64,000 nt of DNA from Stachybotrys elegans (GCA_020746835.1 JAGPNK010000007.1:310001-374000), one strand, 5' to 3'; positions 22,412 to 35,280 are shown, counted from the stretch's first letter. Numbers and translations: made by a program. The notes: generated by a model not told the origin, from the sequence alone.

Positions 22412-25121
22412 AATGGCACGACTTTCGCGCACGTCGCTCAAGGCATCTACTGCGGCTACCGGGTGTGGGTATAGGGGAATGCATGTAATAACAATGACAA
22501 AGTAGGGGCACAATATACACAAAATGGCATACGGTTTCTCAATAGGTAGCGAGCGGAGTTGCCTGGGTTACATCATTGGTATGGGGATGTAGCGGCTTTG
22601 TGCTATATCCAATAAAAGCTTCCTTGTTCATTGTTCAACCGCTGACTTCATCTTGAAATGCAACCGTCACCACGGACAGCCCAAGAGGCATGGTTCGTCA
22701 GAAGGGTTCACAAAGGCTCGGAAAGTTTACTCTTGGGCAGCAACTCTGGTAGCACGAGGTGGAACGTACTGGATGCGTGTGATGGTGCTGTGATTGATAT
22801 GCTTGCTCTCGACATGGGTGTATTGTCGGCAATTGTGCAAGCGCTTTCGACAAGTATCCAATTGGTGGTTGGACTGGTCGATGAGTGAGGGGTTCGTGGA
22901 TTGGCGAATGGGGGAGGCTCTTTTACCAACAACATGCCGGGTATGAGTCCTCCTGCATGCATTGGTTTGAACCGGTGTGCCTGGGTTGTTGCGAAGCTTC
23001 CCATGCACATAGAGTACATATCTTGGCACCCGCAACAGCTGTTCGAGTTTGGTTGGACGTCTTACCCGAGAGCCGTTGGGTGGCATGCAGACAGTCCGAA
23101 ATGGATGCAAGGGCCCTGGCTTGCCGTCCGCTCTTGCATACAGTCGTGGCCCATGCTTCTTCCTCCATGCTTGTTCGTATGTGGATGGCGCCAGTCTTGC
23201 CCAGCGGCGGTGAGTCAACCGGCCTGTACGTGCTGGGATTCTCTGATGCAGTTTTGGTCGGCGAGAATCTGGCCCTTATCTGGGGGAATTTCCCTCATTG
23301 CGGGGTAGATGCTGCTGGGATTTTCTTTGCTGCCAGCTCACAACACGATGCAGCTTATGCTACACGTATATTGAGGATACAGTGTCTTGAGCCCCAGACG
23401 TACCGACATGTAAGGGAGGCCCTTGATCAGTGGGATCGTAGCTCCGAATGGCGTGCATTAGTGGATTGCTATGGCAGGAAGTGTGGATGTGGCGGAATCA
23501 GCAATAGGGAGGTAGTCACGCACAAACCTCCAATACAACCCTGAACCCCCATATCCATCATCTGACATGGACATTGGATAAGAGGTATCGCATGAGGGCA
23601 GCTCGTGACGCGCCAGCATTTGACTCGGCTCATCCAGCAATCGAAACCCCAGGTGTCGGAGAAGGGGGAGGACATTTCCGTTACACGATTCGTTTGCACA
23701 CAGCCTTGCCTGCCTGAGCTTGCTGGGTCTACCTGGTCTGAAGCTCTCTCGGTGGAGCATGGAAGATTATCGATTATCCACAACAACACACTTGGACTCC
23801 AGATTGCATCCGGTCGTTGTTGTTGTTGCTCAACAGGTCTGGGTGAACCACACGGCTGGGTCGTGAGGGAGGGACATGGTTCGCTGTGCATTGCATTCCA
23901 TGATGATGTGACGAAAGAGAATATGTAGACGAAGACGACGCGGGAAGTGATGCAATCCCGCGTCGGTCTTGTTGTCTCAGTCTCGATTCCCGTTCCTGAT
24001 TCTTCACGAGGGTCCACTTTGGCTACATACTAAAAGTCGGGCCCACCGCCTCAAGGTTCCAATGTTCGTGAGCAGCCTCGGAACACAAGCCCGCTAGCAC
24101 CACTCGTCTAGGAGCATGGACAGTGAGGTCTGATGGCCTCCCCGCCAACTACGATCAGTTGATTGTTTTGCTGCTGCTGCCCAGGCTGTATAGGTAGTAT
24201 AACAGGACAGGACCGATTGGATCTGGCAGGCCTGCCCGTTTCCCTTCTTCTCTTTCTCCAGGGTTATCAGATAACCTCTGCTCGACCATATTCTGTCTCA
24301 CCGCGGTCCCTTGCGACCCTTTGATCCAGCCACTCCCTCCCAGACGAGGTTATTTCTTTTTTATGGTATTCTCGTCTCCAACACTTGTTTCCCTTTGTTT
24401 CTTTTCCTTTTCTTTCTCTTTTTCATATCGAACCGGACGACATATATAGGCGAAGAGGGACACACCTACCCCTCCAGTTCCAGCTGCGCGCGCGACATCA
24501 TCCTCTGCCTCGGCTACATCTCGCCGACCCGGCCGCCTTCTCGCTCTTATCTTCCGACCGGTGACACGGGACCTGGGGATCACGAGACGGACAGAGGATT
24601 ACCTATAGCTGAGGTATAGGCATCTCCAGGTAAAACCCCCCTCGTGGTGATGCCGTGCAGGCGCCCATCCCGCCCTGTCTGCAACAGCTCTGTCCACCAC
24701 GTCGATTGGATCCTTCCGATTGAAACGGCTGCTGTGTCCCCATAGAACGCCTGGTGGTTGCAGACAGGTGTGGGTGCAAGGTGCAGGTACCGTGCGTCAT
24801 TGTGCAACTTTGCCGCTTATCAGCAGCTAACCTTAGCTCCCCAGCGTGTACCCCGTACAGTGTACCACTGTAGTTAGCTTGGAGCTGTACCTCACTTCAC
24901 TATTACCACGACTTGCCGTACCTGTAGCACGCCTTCAAATTCCTCCACCCCACTCCACCACGGTTCCATCCATTACTTGTCTCTCTTCACTTTCTTCTTT
25001 CTTCTCTTCTTCCCAACATTTTTCCAACCTCTTCTCTATATTGCTACACCGTCTTCCCCCCTTCGCCGTATCGTCCGACCTTTGCGCCCGCGCCTGACGA
25101 GCGCGCATACCACCCCTCGAT
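22412..25121. other. Large intergenic region and ABC transporter promoter
   Basis: Several open frames of 60-220 codons exist on both strands (for example + 22885-23544 and - 23469-24017). They overlap each other and none shows a family motif, transmembrane pattern or consistent splicing, so I read the region as non-coding. From 24,780 to 24,930 the sequence carries six GTAC-containing words, and 24,960-25,100 is a CT-rich leader to the transporter start. Confidence 0.45.
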
Positions 25122-28100
25122 ATGGGCTTCGCGCAATGCTCTCGGCCCATCTGGCTCGTCGATGACTTTACGCCTTGCTTCTTGCGCGAGTTCGTCTCCC
25201 TCGGCCGCACCCTGCGAATACCCGCCGTCTCGACTCCCCTGCTGACTTTTGGACAAGCTACCTCCAGGTTCTCTTCCCATTGATCGCCCTGCTCGGATCT
25301 TTCCTTCTGCTCGCATGGTCCAACACGAAACGCTATATCCAGAACCGTCGTGGCAATGCCTACCAACACATCCGCCGCGATTCTGCCAACGACCACACCG
25401 GCCTTCCTCCTGATGAGGACATGCTAAACGGCAACGCTGAGGACGAAGACGACGAGGATGACGATCTCGAGATCAATGGAGGACGCCTTGCCCTTGTCAA
25501 AACCACCACAAAGGGCTCCATAGTCCAGGCCGACTCACCACCAGGCCAGCGCCTCTCCCAGCTCGTCGAGGAACTTGGTGTCTGCGGTCTGGTCGCGGTC
25601 AACGCAATCGCCATTGCCACCGATTCATACGGACCCCGGGGTCGTCTCGCTGCCATTGCTGGACTTACCAACTGGATCTATGTCCTGATTCTCGTCACTC
25701 TGCGCCTGCTCATGACCAATTCCAAATGGCGAATTCCTCGCCTCTGGGACCACACAGCCACGCTGTACGGGCTCAATTGGCTCTTCATCCTCTTTGTTTT
25801 CCGCTCTGTTCTGATCCACCCGAGCTCTCGCCTCACCCAGGTTCTCATCATTGTCGAATTCGCTCTGGTCACCACGCTCTTTATGATGGCCCTGACGACT
25901 AGGAAAGGAAACAAGACGATCCTGATGGAGTGGGAGGACGGCATTGAGCCTTCTCGCGAACCCCTTGCCAGCCTGTTTTCCATTGCCACCTTTTCCTGGG
26001 TTGACGCCATTGTCTGGAGGGGCTGGAAGGAGCCAATGGAGCTTGAGCACGTCTGGAACTTGCTCCCCAAGGACAAGGCTGCCGCTGTCATTGCCGAATA
26101 TCGCCAGGTGAAGCAGACAACCTCGTTGGCGCTGCACTTGTTGAACTACTTCAAGGGGAAGCTGTTTACGCAGTGCTTCCTGGCTTTCGTGGCAGGCGTC
26201 TTCACCTTTGCGCCCACGCTCCTGCTCAAGACCATTCTAGAATATGTTGAGCGCCCAGACGAGGCGCCCATCAATGTTCTCTGGCTTTTGGTCATTGCTC
26301 TGCCTGCGCTAGACATGCTCCGATCTTATGCAGATGGCATGGCCCTTTGGATTGGTCGAAAGATCTGTATCCGCGTCCGAGCAATCATCATTGGCGATAT
26401 TTATGCCAAGGCCCTTCGTCGCAAGGCTGCTGCTGGCAAGGACAAGGTTCTCCTAGAGAAGAAGCCCGCCGAGCGCAAGGGCGACGCCGAGGATGACGCC
26501 AACATGGGAAGCCTGGCCAAGCTGAAGCGAGCCCTGGGTCTGAAGAAGAAGGACAAGAAGCCTGCCGATGGTGACACCGAAGCCTCCTCCGACACTACCG
26601 GGGTTGACCAAGCCAAGGAAACTGGTGAGGATGAGCAGGCGAACCTTGGCACCATTATCAACCTCATGTCTGTCGACAGCTTCAAGATCTCTGAGATTAC
26701 TGCCTATCTGCACTTCTTGTGCGCATCTGCCCCTACCCAGCTTGTCCTCTCGGTTCTACTTCTCTGGCAGGTAATGGGACTTAGTGCTATCCCAGGTATC
26801 ATTGTCATGATTATCCTTCTGCCAGTCAACTACCTGCTCGCCCAGGGCTTCAACACCACTTCCAAGAACATTCTTGCTGCCACGGACAAGCGCATCAACA
26901 TCACCAACGAGGTCCTCCAGAATATCCGTATCATCAAGTATTTCGCATGGGAGCAGCGATTCGGCATCCTTATTGACGAGAAGCGCCGTGCCGAGCTCAA
27001 GGCTCTGCGATCCCGTTTCCTTGTTTGGGCTCTTGCTGTTGCTATCTGGAACGCAGTCCCCGTTCTCATCACATTCTTCTCCTTCTTCGTTTATACCGTC
27101 TTGGAGAAGAAGCCCCTGTATCCGTCGGTCGCCTTTACCGCCATGTCCCTCTTCATGCTGCTTCGAGTACCCCTTGATCAGTTTGGTGACATGTTTGCTC
27201 ACGTTCAAGAGGCCAAGGTGTCTATTGACCGTGTTGAAGAGTTCTTGAAGGAGGAAGAGACGGAAAAATACGAGCAGCTGGGCCTCGACAATGTCGACGA
27301 GAACGGCGTCAAGCGAATCGGTTTCAAAAAGGCAAGCTTCATCTGGGGAGGCAGAGACACCGTTGCCGAGGATGGCTCCCGGGCTTTCCGCCTCCTGGAC
27401 CTGGATGTCGATTTCCAGATTGGCAAGCTCAACATCATTGCTGGCCCCACTGGTTCCGGAAAGACGTCAATGCTCATGGCTCTCCTGGGTGAAATGACGC
27501 GCATCGAGGGCAATGTTTACTGCCCTGGTGGCCGAAGTCGAGAGGATGTCCGACCTGACCCCGAAACTGGACTTGCCGATACCATTGCCTATGTTGCGCA
27601 GTCTGCCTGGCTTGTCAATGCAAACATCAGGGACAACATTTTGTTTTCTACGCCCTACAACGAGCAGAGGTACAGGAAGGTTATCGTTGCTTGTGCCTTG
27701 GAGCGTGACCTGGAGATTCTGGACCATGGCGACGAGACTCAAGTTGGCGAGAAGGGCATCACTCTGTCTGGTGGCCAGAAGCAGCGAATTTCTCTGGCCC
27801 GCGCCCTCTACTCGAACTCGGCTCACCTGCTCATGGATGATTGTCTCAGCGCCGTTGACTCGCACACGGCCCAGTGGATCTTCAGTAACTGCATCAAGGG
27901 CCCGCTCATGAAGAACAGGACTTGCATCCTCGTCACCCACAACGTCCAGCTTTGCGTCCCATCTTCTGATTACGTTGTTCTCTTGGATAATGGACGGGTT
28001 GCGATCCAGGGCGCCACTGCCGATGTTATCGCCTCCGGAAAGCTTGGCGAAGAAGTCCAGAAGTCTCGACCTCCCTCGGTAACAGCCTCTCGCATGCCAT

Positions 28101-30274
28101 CTCGTGTGCCCTCCAGTGTCGGAGAGCCCGACGACGAGACCCTCAACCAAGGTGATGCTCTCGACGGCGTTGACAGCTCCAAGCCAAACAAGAAGAACAA
28201 AAAGCCTCCCGTTGACGCCATGGATGAGGGCAAAGCTACTGGTGCTGTCAAGTGGCCTATTATGCAGCTCTATCTCAAGTCTATGGGACCATGGTGGTTC
28301 TGGCTCGTCGCTTCTGTTGTCTTTGTCCTCCAACAGCTGTCTGCAGTCGCTACCAGCGTCTGGGTGAGGGAGTGGGCCAACCAGTACGTGCACGAAGATG
28401 AGCAGATGGCCAATGCCTCGACCAGCCCCTTGTATGGAGCCGAGGCCTTCTCCCAGGCAGGCTGGGCCAGCGTCTCTATGCTCGGCATTACGGGCAGTCG
28501 AGAAGGCAACGGTGCCGACGGTGCCGTCAATGGTCAATTGCCGATGATGGCAAAGGCATCACAAGATGTCAACGTCCCCTATTACCTCGCCGGTCTTGCC
28601 CTGATAGGAATCGCGGGTGCCCTGGCTGCCCTTGTTCGCGACCTCTGGGTGTTCTATGGTTCCCTGACTGCGTCGAAGCGTCTCCACGATCGGCTCATAT
28701 CCTCCGTCACCAGGGCCAAGTTTAGGTTCTTTGACGTAACTCCCTTGGGACAGTTAATGAACCGTTTCAGCAAGGATCTGGAGGCCGTCGATCAGGAAGT
28801 CGCACCAACTGCCATAGGTGTCATGAGCTGCGGACTTTCACTGATTGTGACGGTTGTTCTGATCAGTTGCATCACGCCTCGCTTCCTCATCGCGGCTGTC
28901 TTCATTTTTGCTCTCTTCTACATCATTGCCATCTTTTATCTGCGAGCCTCGCGTGACCTGAAGCGCTTGGAGTCGGTCCAGCGCAGCCCGCTGTTCCAGC
29001 AGTTCGGAGAGACCCTGGCTGGCATGACGACGATCCGGGCCTACGGTGACGAGAGGCGCTTTATCCGGGATAACCTGACCAAGGTTAACACACAAGGGCG
29101 TCCGTTCATCTACCTGTGGGCCTGTAACAGATGGCTTGCGTTCCGAGCCGACGCACTGGGTAATCTGGTGGCCTTCTTCGCTGGTGTCTTCATTATCCTG
29201 CAGCTTCGCAGCATCGACCCCGGTGCAGCAGGTATATCCCTCAGCTATGCCATGGGCTTCACCGAGAATGTGCTGTGGTTGGTGCGCCAGTATGCCATCA
29301 ATGAGCAGAACATGAACTCGATGGAGCGAGTCAAGGAGTACCTAGACGTGGAGCAGGAAGCCGAGGCCATTGTCGAGAAGAACCGCCCACCGGCCAACTG
29401 GCCCGAGCAAGGAACTGTCGAATTTGTCAACTACACCACGCGCTACCGAGCCGACCTGGAGCCCGTGCTGCGCAACATCACGCTCAAGATTAACGGCAAG
29501 GAGAAGGTTGGCATTGTCGGACGAACGGGTGCCGGCAAGAGCTCGCTGGCATTGGCCGTCTTCCGGGCTCTGGAGGCTGAGTCAGGCAAGATTGTGATTG
29601 ACGGTGTAGATGTTGGCACGATTGGACTGCAGGACTTGCGAGAGAACATCACGATTGTTCCCCAGGACCCGACGCTATTCCACGGCACCCTCAGGACGAA
29701 CCTGGATCCTTTCGATCAGTATTCAGATGAGCAGGTGTTTGCGTCGCTCAGACGGGTCCAGCTGATTGGACCTGATGAGCCGATGTCAGCATCCCGTGCA
29801 CCAACAATCGTTTCGCCCGATACGCCGACATCGCAGACACCGTCCGTGGCGACGAATAAGAACATCTTCCTGGACCTGTCATCCCCGGTCAGCGAATCGG
29901 GATCGAACCTGTCTCAAGGCCAACGGCAGCTCCTCTGCCTGGCACGAGCGATGCTTAAGGAGCCGACAGTGCTGGTGATGGACGAGGCAACGGCATCGAT
30001 CGACTACGCAACCGACTCGAAGATTCAAGAGACGATTCGCGAGTTGACGGGCACGGTCATTACCATTGCCCACCGACTGCAGACGATTGTGGACTACGAC
30101 AAGGTGCTGGTGCTCGACAAGGGAGAAGTGCGGGAGTTTGGACACCCGTGGGAGCTGATCAGCGACAAGAAGGGCGTGTTCCACAGCATGTGTGATATGA
30201 GCGGCGAGCTGGACGTGCTGACCAAAGCAGCCAAGAAGAAGTGGGATGAGGGACGTCTGGTCGACGTGGATTAG
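25122..30274 (+). CDS. ABCC-family (MRP-type) full-length ABC transporter
   Basis: Two exons, 25122-25189 and 25258-30274, give 1694 residues. The short first exon (MGFAQCSRPIWLVDDFTPCF) is joined over a 68-bp intron with a CTGCTGAC branch site, giving CFLRDYLQVLFPLI, the usual start of this family. An N-terminal hydrophobic region precedes TMD1. NBD1 has Walker A GPTGSGKT (~752), signature LSGGQKQR (~859) and Walker B LLMDD, with Asp replacing the catalytic Glu, as is normal for ABCC NBD1. NBD2 has GRTGAGKSS (~1444), LSQGQRQ (~1574) and VLVMDEA. NBD2 also carries a Ser/Pro/Thr-rich insertion before its signature, as in the yeast Ybt1/Vmr1/Bpt1 group. Such pumps export organic anions, conjugates or drugs across vacuolar or plasma membrane. 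Substrate is not predictable. Confidence 0.93.
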
Positions 30275-30886
30275 AAGGGCAGCGCCGGCTCAAGACAGAG
30301 CAGCAGCATTTCATGATACCCGCAGGAAAAGGAAAAATATGATTACTACGTGTGATTGGGTCATGAGAGTATGGGGGAACCGCATCGATATGCAATAGGA
30401 GGAGGAGGAGGAGGTCAAGGAACCCTAGATAAGTGAGTCGGATCATCCTCACGGCAGGATTATGTGAGTATGTGTACAAAAGAATTCTATGCATTGTAAA
30501 GGGCATGAGAAAAACAATTAGAAATTATTGGTTACCTACTAGAATACAGCATCCATCCACCTTGTACATGAAGAGAGTCAAAGCCACAAGTCATTGAAGC
30601 GAAGCCACTTTGAAGCCACTTCGAGGAGCTGGAGCGGCTCTCGCGCTAAGCCCAAACAGGACTGAACCAATCGCTTGGTCCCTCGGATTTGATTTGCTAG
30701 TGCTCTTTGTTTCCACGGTTGTTGGCTCCGTCGGGTGTTATCAGCTTCGCCTCACTCCGGCGGCTGCCTATAGGTCATTCCCCTCCTCTTCCAATCACCG
30801 TTCTATTGCCACTTGTTCTCCTCACTCTTTTTCTCATTACACCTGCATCCGCATTCCACAACCCATCAGACACAATCATCGCCATC

Positions 30887-32086
30887 ATGGGCAAACCCAA
30901 AGATGGCCTCGCTGACCCAAGCCCGCTTCCCACCCCCGTGGGCGAGTCGGCCTCGTCCATCTCTCTCCGTGAGAGCATCGTGAACCCGCCCGTCCAACGC
31001 TACTTTGACGACGACCCAGCCGAGCTGCACGACGAGGACCTGCCTCCGCTGTACACGGACGAGGATGAGGCCTTAGCCCCCCAGGTAGGCAATCCTCTGC
31101 TGCTGCCCTCGGTCATGGCGCCGCAGATCCGGCCCTTCTTCCGCAACGCGGCGGCCGACGACACCGAGTACTACATCGACAAGGCGCTGGACCACGATCC
31201 CGCTTTCTTGGAGGAGCAGCTGCGGATCCTGGCGTGCGTGCCGCCGCGGCCCATGGTGCATATTCGTGGTGTGCACCATGAGACGGTACGCAACGGCGAC
31301 CGCAGCGAGCGCAAGGAGATGGTGGATTTCGACGTACAGATTGAGCTTACGGCCCTGCTGTACGAGGATATATCTCGGGGGCTGGCCTGGAACCGCCTTT
31401 GCACCGTGGGGCCCTTTGACAAGGTGCGCCGCGGGACGGTGCTGCCCACCCGGGCCCCGGGCTTCGGGGGCAGCGGCGGCGCGGCCGAGGACGGCGGCAT
31501 GCCCGACTTGCGGGAGTGGTGCCACCGGTACTGCGCGAGCCACTCGGGCCTCAAGGCGCTGACGCTGGAGCGGCGCGTGACGGGCTGGGACTTTGAGAAC
31601 CTGGGCACGCGGCTCGAGACGCTCGTGCGGGCGACAAACTACCGCGGCAGGCTGTCGGTGACGTTCCCCGTGCGCGGGTCGCGCGTGCAAATCTACAACG
31701 ACTGCCGCACGAACCGGTGGCGCCTGACGAAGTGGATCGAGATGCTCTTCGTCTTCACGCTGCTGTTCCTGCTGTCGTGGCCGTACCTGCTGCTGCGGAC
31801 CAAGCGGTGGGACGTGGTGTACGCCGAGTGGGAGCTGAGCCGGTGGGACGAAGTCGCGGGCCGCCCGCGGTACGCGAGCATGAGCGAGGACCGGTGGTTC
31901 AACCTCTGGGGCAGGGCGATCCACAATGCCGTGCTGGCGAGGAGGCAGGGCATGCTGGACCAGGGGGATCTGGAGAGGGCTGATGCGGTGCAGCAGCCGG
32001 CTGAGGGGATCGTGGGATGGGTGCAGGCCGGCGTGCAGGCTATGGGGGTTGTGGATAGGTCTTTTGGATGGGGAGGGGATCGATGA
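30887..32086 (+). CDS. Unrecognised protein with one transmembrane segment
   Basis: Single exon, 399 residues, start in CATCATGGG (MGKPKDGLADPS). The N-terminal ~75 residues are acidic and Pro rich (FDDDPAELHDEDLPPLY contains a PPLY motif). A central region of about 200 residues has regular polar/hydrophobic alternation, with PPRPMVHIRGVHHETVR and VDFDVQIELTALLYEDISRG, then GLKALTLERRVTGWDF. A hydrophobic segment at about residues 286-307 (MLFVFTLLFLLSWPYLLL) is followed by a basic/aromatic cytosolic-type tail rich in Trp. This looks like a conserved single-exon fungal protein, but I cannot name a family. It lies 0.6 kb downstream of the ABC transporter, same strand, with its own leader, so there is no reason to assume a shared function. 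Confidence 0.85.
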   Translation: MGKPKDGLADPSPLPTPVGESASSISLRESIVNPPVQRYFDDDPAELHDEDLPPLYTDEDEALAPQVGNPLLLPSVMAPQIRPFFRNAAADDTEYYIDKALDHDPAFLEEQLRILACVPPRPMVHIRGVHHETVRNGDRSERKEMVDFDVQIELTALLYEDISRGLAWNRLCTVGPFDKVRRGTVLPTRAPGFGGSGGAAEDGGMPDLREWCHRYCASHSGLKALTLERRVTGWDFENLGTRLETLVRATNYRGRLSVTFPVRGSRVQIYNDCRTNRWRLTKWIEMLFVFTLLFLLSWPYLLLRTKRWDVVYAEWELSRWDEVAGRPRYASMSEDRWFNLWGRAIHNAVLARRQGMLDQGDLERADAVQQPAEGIVGWVQAGVQAMGVVDRSFGWGGDR

Positions 32087-32736
32087 GAGAGGGGGGTGGT
32101 GATGTGATGTTGGTGTGTGAGGGTGGTTTCATACTGGTGGATTTGGGTCAGCAACACTCCCTTCTGTTTCTTTTTATTGCCCTGGAACAGGCCACTGCGT
32201 CAAGTTGATATAGAATATAGCATTGCATGTAAGATTTGCCTCACAGTCCGGTGCTATCTTTGTTTGACGTGTGAGGAGTGAATGTACAGATGTGGTCAAA
32301 TACATCGCCAATTTGCTCCAGGGTAGCTCACGTTGGAAGGGATGGATTTACAGAGCAAGCCTAGCATCTTCATGAGCTGCTATGGGTAAATAAATACACA
32401 GGCAGTGCTGTTGTCTTCTTTTCGTGGAATAGATATATTTGTTAGTATGGGATAATTTCTTTAGGTGGTGTGTTTACACGTTGCTTGGTAATGATGCGAA
32501 ATCAAAGTCCACCACTTATTACCATTTATCACCCCGCCATTCTACAAAGTCGATGGAGGGGCACTAAATCCATTTCAACTTGAATCTCCAAATACCCGTA
32601 CATACTTGACATCATTCACCACGCATCACCCAGAGCATCCTCATCCAGCAATCCTCTTACGTATTCGCATTTGCTTTCATATCAACAGTGAAGCCTTACC
32701 ACCCCATGTGCACCGGCGGCAGATAGAGAGCCTGTC
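32087..32736. other. Intergenic spacer
   Basis: AT-rich 3' UTR of the preceding gene and leader of the next. 32,370-32,470 has AATAAATACA-like polyadenylation words. No gene was seen. Confidence 0.5.
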
Positions 32737-33940
32737 ATGTCCGAAATCACGAATCCCAGGAGGATCCTGGCCGTGAGCCTCGAGGGGGCCTCGCAGCATC
32801 TAAGTCGTGTCATTAAGGGTAAGAAAACCTACCATCCGCATATGAATCGGAGAGTTCGATTTGTAGGAAGTTCAGAGCATCATGTATCCGAGCTGTAGCT
32901 CTACAACTGGCGGACTGCCCCCCGGGCTGGCTCAATCTGGGTTGGCAGGACGCTTTCTACGAGAGAGATAGGATTTACTAACACAGCTTTAGATCTCACG
33001 GGCTCCGCACCAGAACCGGCATCTACATCCCTGGCCGGCACAACACATGATCTCAAGCTCACGACATCCTACTATACCGCCACGGTACCCGTGTGGCTGG
33101 ATCTGATCGCCTCGCCAGCCGAGTGGGCAGAATCGTTTCTCTCAGACGAAGCCACCGAAGTCCTGGCCGTTCTCGGCGGCGTCATCCTCGTATTTCCCTT
33201 GCCAGGCACCTCGACCGAGGCCTCAGGTGAGACACGGAACCTCATCCGCCACTTCGGCCGCGTGATCAAGGGCGGTCTCGGAGGCTGGGAGTGGGACGGG
33301 GTCGGGCTCGCCATTGGAGTCGGCGAGGGCGACGCGGACGAGTGGGATGGACACTGCGCCGAGGCAGGCCTCGAGTTCGTGCAGCTCACGAGCCGAGGGA
33401 AGAGCGAGGCGCGCAACGAATTTGGAGGTAATGCTACGAAACCAAAGCTTGTGTCATAAATGCCTGTACTGACGGATGCTTGGTGCAGAAAAGACGGGCA
33501 TTGCCCGGGTCAGGGAGGCCCTCGAGTCCAACGACTGGGCACAGCTCGACACGCTCGGCGAGGGCTCCGACTTTGGCAACTTTGTAGACCCAGATGAGGC
33601 GCGCGACGACGACGACAAAGATTTGGACCCAGAGAATCTCGACTTTGGCTTCGACCGCGCAGACTTCGAGGGTCTGAAGAAGGCGATATGGAACCTGGAC
33701 AACGCCGCGGCCGACGAGCCACCAGAGAGCACGTCTACGGCGAAGGATGGCCCGTCAGAACCGGTCAGCAACCCCAAGGCCGAGGATCTGGAACAGGACC
33801 TGGACGACGAGGAGATAGCAAAGGTTGAGAAGATGATGAGGAAGCTTCAGGCTGTACGGGAAGCTGGCGAGGGCATGAGCCAAGAACAGAGACGGCGAAT
33901 GGCCGCAAGGGCCGTGGAAGAGGTCATGAAGGAGCTGTAA
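32737..33940 (+). CDS. IRC6: Irc6 / alpha- and gamma-adaptin-binding protein p34-like
   Basis: Three exons, 32737-32818, 32993-33427 and 33489-33940, give 322 residues. All junctions are phase 1. The first intron (174 bp) has an ACTAACAC branch site. The N-terminus MSEITNPRRILAVSLEGASQ resembles the first strand of a Rab-like GTPase fold lacking a P-loop. The middle (VPVWLDLIASPAEWAESFLS, then VLAVLGGVILVFPL) fits the pseudo-GTPase domain of the p34/AAGAB family. The C-terminus is acidic with a predicted helix (DDEEIAKVEKMMRKLQAVRE), as in p34 proteins. Human AAGAB chaperones AP-1/AP-2 adaptor assembly, and yeast Irc6 binds AP-1. A clathrin adaptor role is inferred from the family. Identification is by overall layout and motifs. 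Confidence 0.75.
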
Positions 33941-35280
33941 CAACCCACACAAGAGTAGCTTAGGTGGACGCGTTGGAATTGACTGGACCGATCGAATGTG
34001 TCGCGACGCGTCCATCTTGCACTGTACACCTCAGCCAGCGTGTCTTTTCGGACATGGGCCAGCAACTGCGTCAATATGTAGGGAGGCACAAGTAGCAAGC
34101 TGAGAGCGGGGAGAAACAGCCAAGCTCTGTCTCGCCAAAACAATGCCAAGAGGCCCGACTCTCTGGACCATGACATCGCGAGGGCCACAACGTGCAGTAG
34201 TAGATGATCTACACTGTTGTATAGGAGCAAGGCCACCGCCGATCCAACGGTGGAACAGAATGATGCCAACACCGTCTCAGAGATGTCTACCAACCCGAGG
34301 GGACATACAGACGGGCATGGAGGCGGCATAAAAAACATCATGAACCACAAGCACCTGATGTATCACGTAACGAACCATTGCGGAGCGCGGGGTCTGACCC
34401 TCAACGTCTACCGTTAATCGTACGGTTCTGGGAGCAAACGGCATGTCCCTGGTGAAGCATGCGTCCGCCCGAGTGATGCAACTGCTGCTGTCGCGACCCC
34501 ATGCATTCGCCTAGCGTATCAGACAAAGGGTCACTGCACAACCAACAATGAATGTGCCCTTATGCAAGGGCAAGAGAGAGAGAGAGAGGAAAAGAAAAGA
34601 AAAATAAAATAAATAAAATGGCGAGGCTTTTACTTCCTCCCCTTTAGCTCGTGTTTCGGAATCCCCACCGACCTGGGGAACCTCGAGTTTGTGCCATTCG
34701 GCCCATGAGCCAGAACGGGCATTTGAGAGACATCGATTTTCCTTGCATGGAGTGGCGCATGGGTGTTTCTCTGAAGCATGCCGTCAGAAAGATGCTTCTG
34801 TGACGCGTTTTGTTCTAGTTGAGGGGACATGTTTTGACAATCACGTCGTCTAAGCCGACAGTTTGAATAATGGAACGGAGGTTCTGATCCGTTGGGGGAG
34901 GAATGCACAGACAGCCAATCCATGCTGGCGTGCATGAGGTGTGGTGAGCAGTCAAGCCGACAGAGTCCTGCGAGGACGACTTGCCAACGTCCCACATGGA
35001 TAGGATGGCGCATTGATGGTCAAGTTCATACTGGGACTGTTTCCGATTAGTTCTCTGCAAACCTCGATCCCCCCCTGGTCCAAGACGAAGACAGCTTGGT
35101 GCCAATGACTCGGCTTTGACTCGTGCCACGCGCTGAACATAGTATCAGGTGGTGGAAGCGTTGTGCTGGGCGCCACCAGCTATGTCGACTCGACTCGCTG
35201 GCGCAGCATCACAGACCAACCGTTTCAGCTCTCCAGCAATGAGCGGTCCTTGCAGTTAGCACGTGGTCTGGAAGCACTGG

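Noticed and set aside
22885..23544. A 219-codon plus-strand frame downstream of SEC61
   Set aside because: Cys/Trp/His-rich random composition, no motif, and competing frames on the other strand.
27467..28537. A 356-codon minus-strand frame opposite the ABC transporter
   Set aside because: Antisense to strongly supported coding sequence, without recognisable features.
33847..34350. A 167-codon minus-strand frame with hydrophobic stretches
   Set aside because: It overlaps the 3' end of the IRC6-like gene, lacks a family motif or good start context, and hydrophobic antisense frames are common opposite charged coding sequence.
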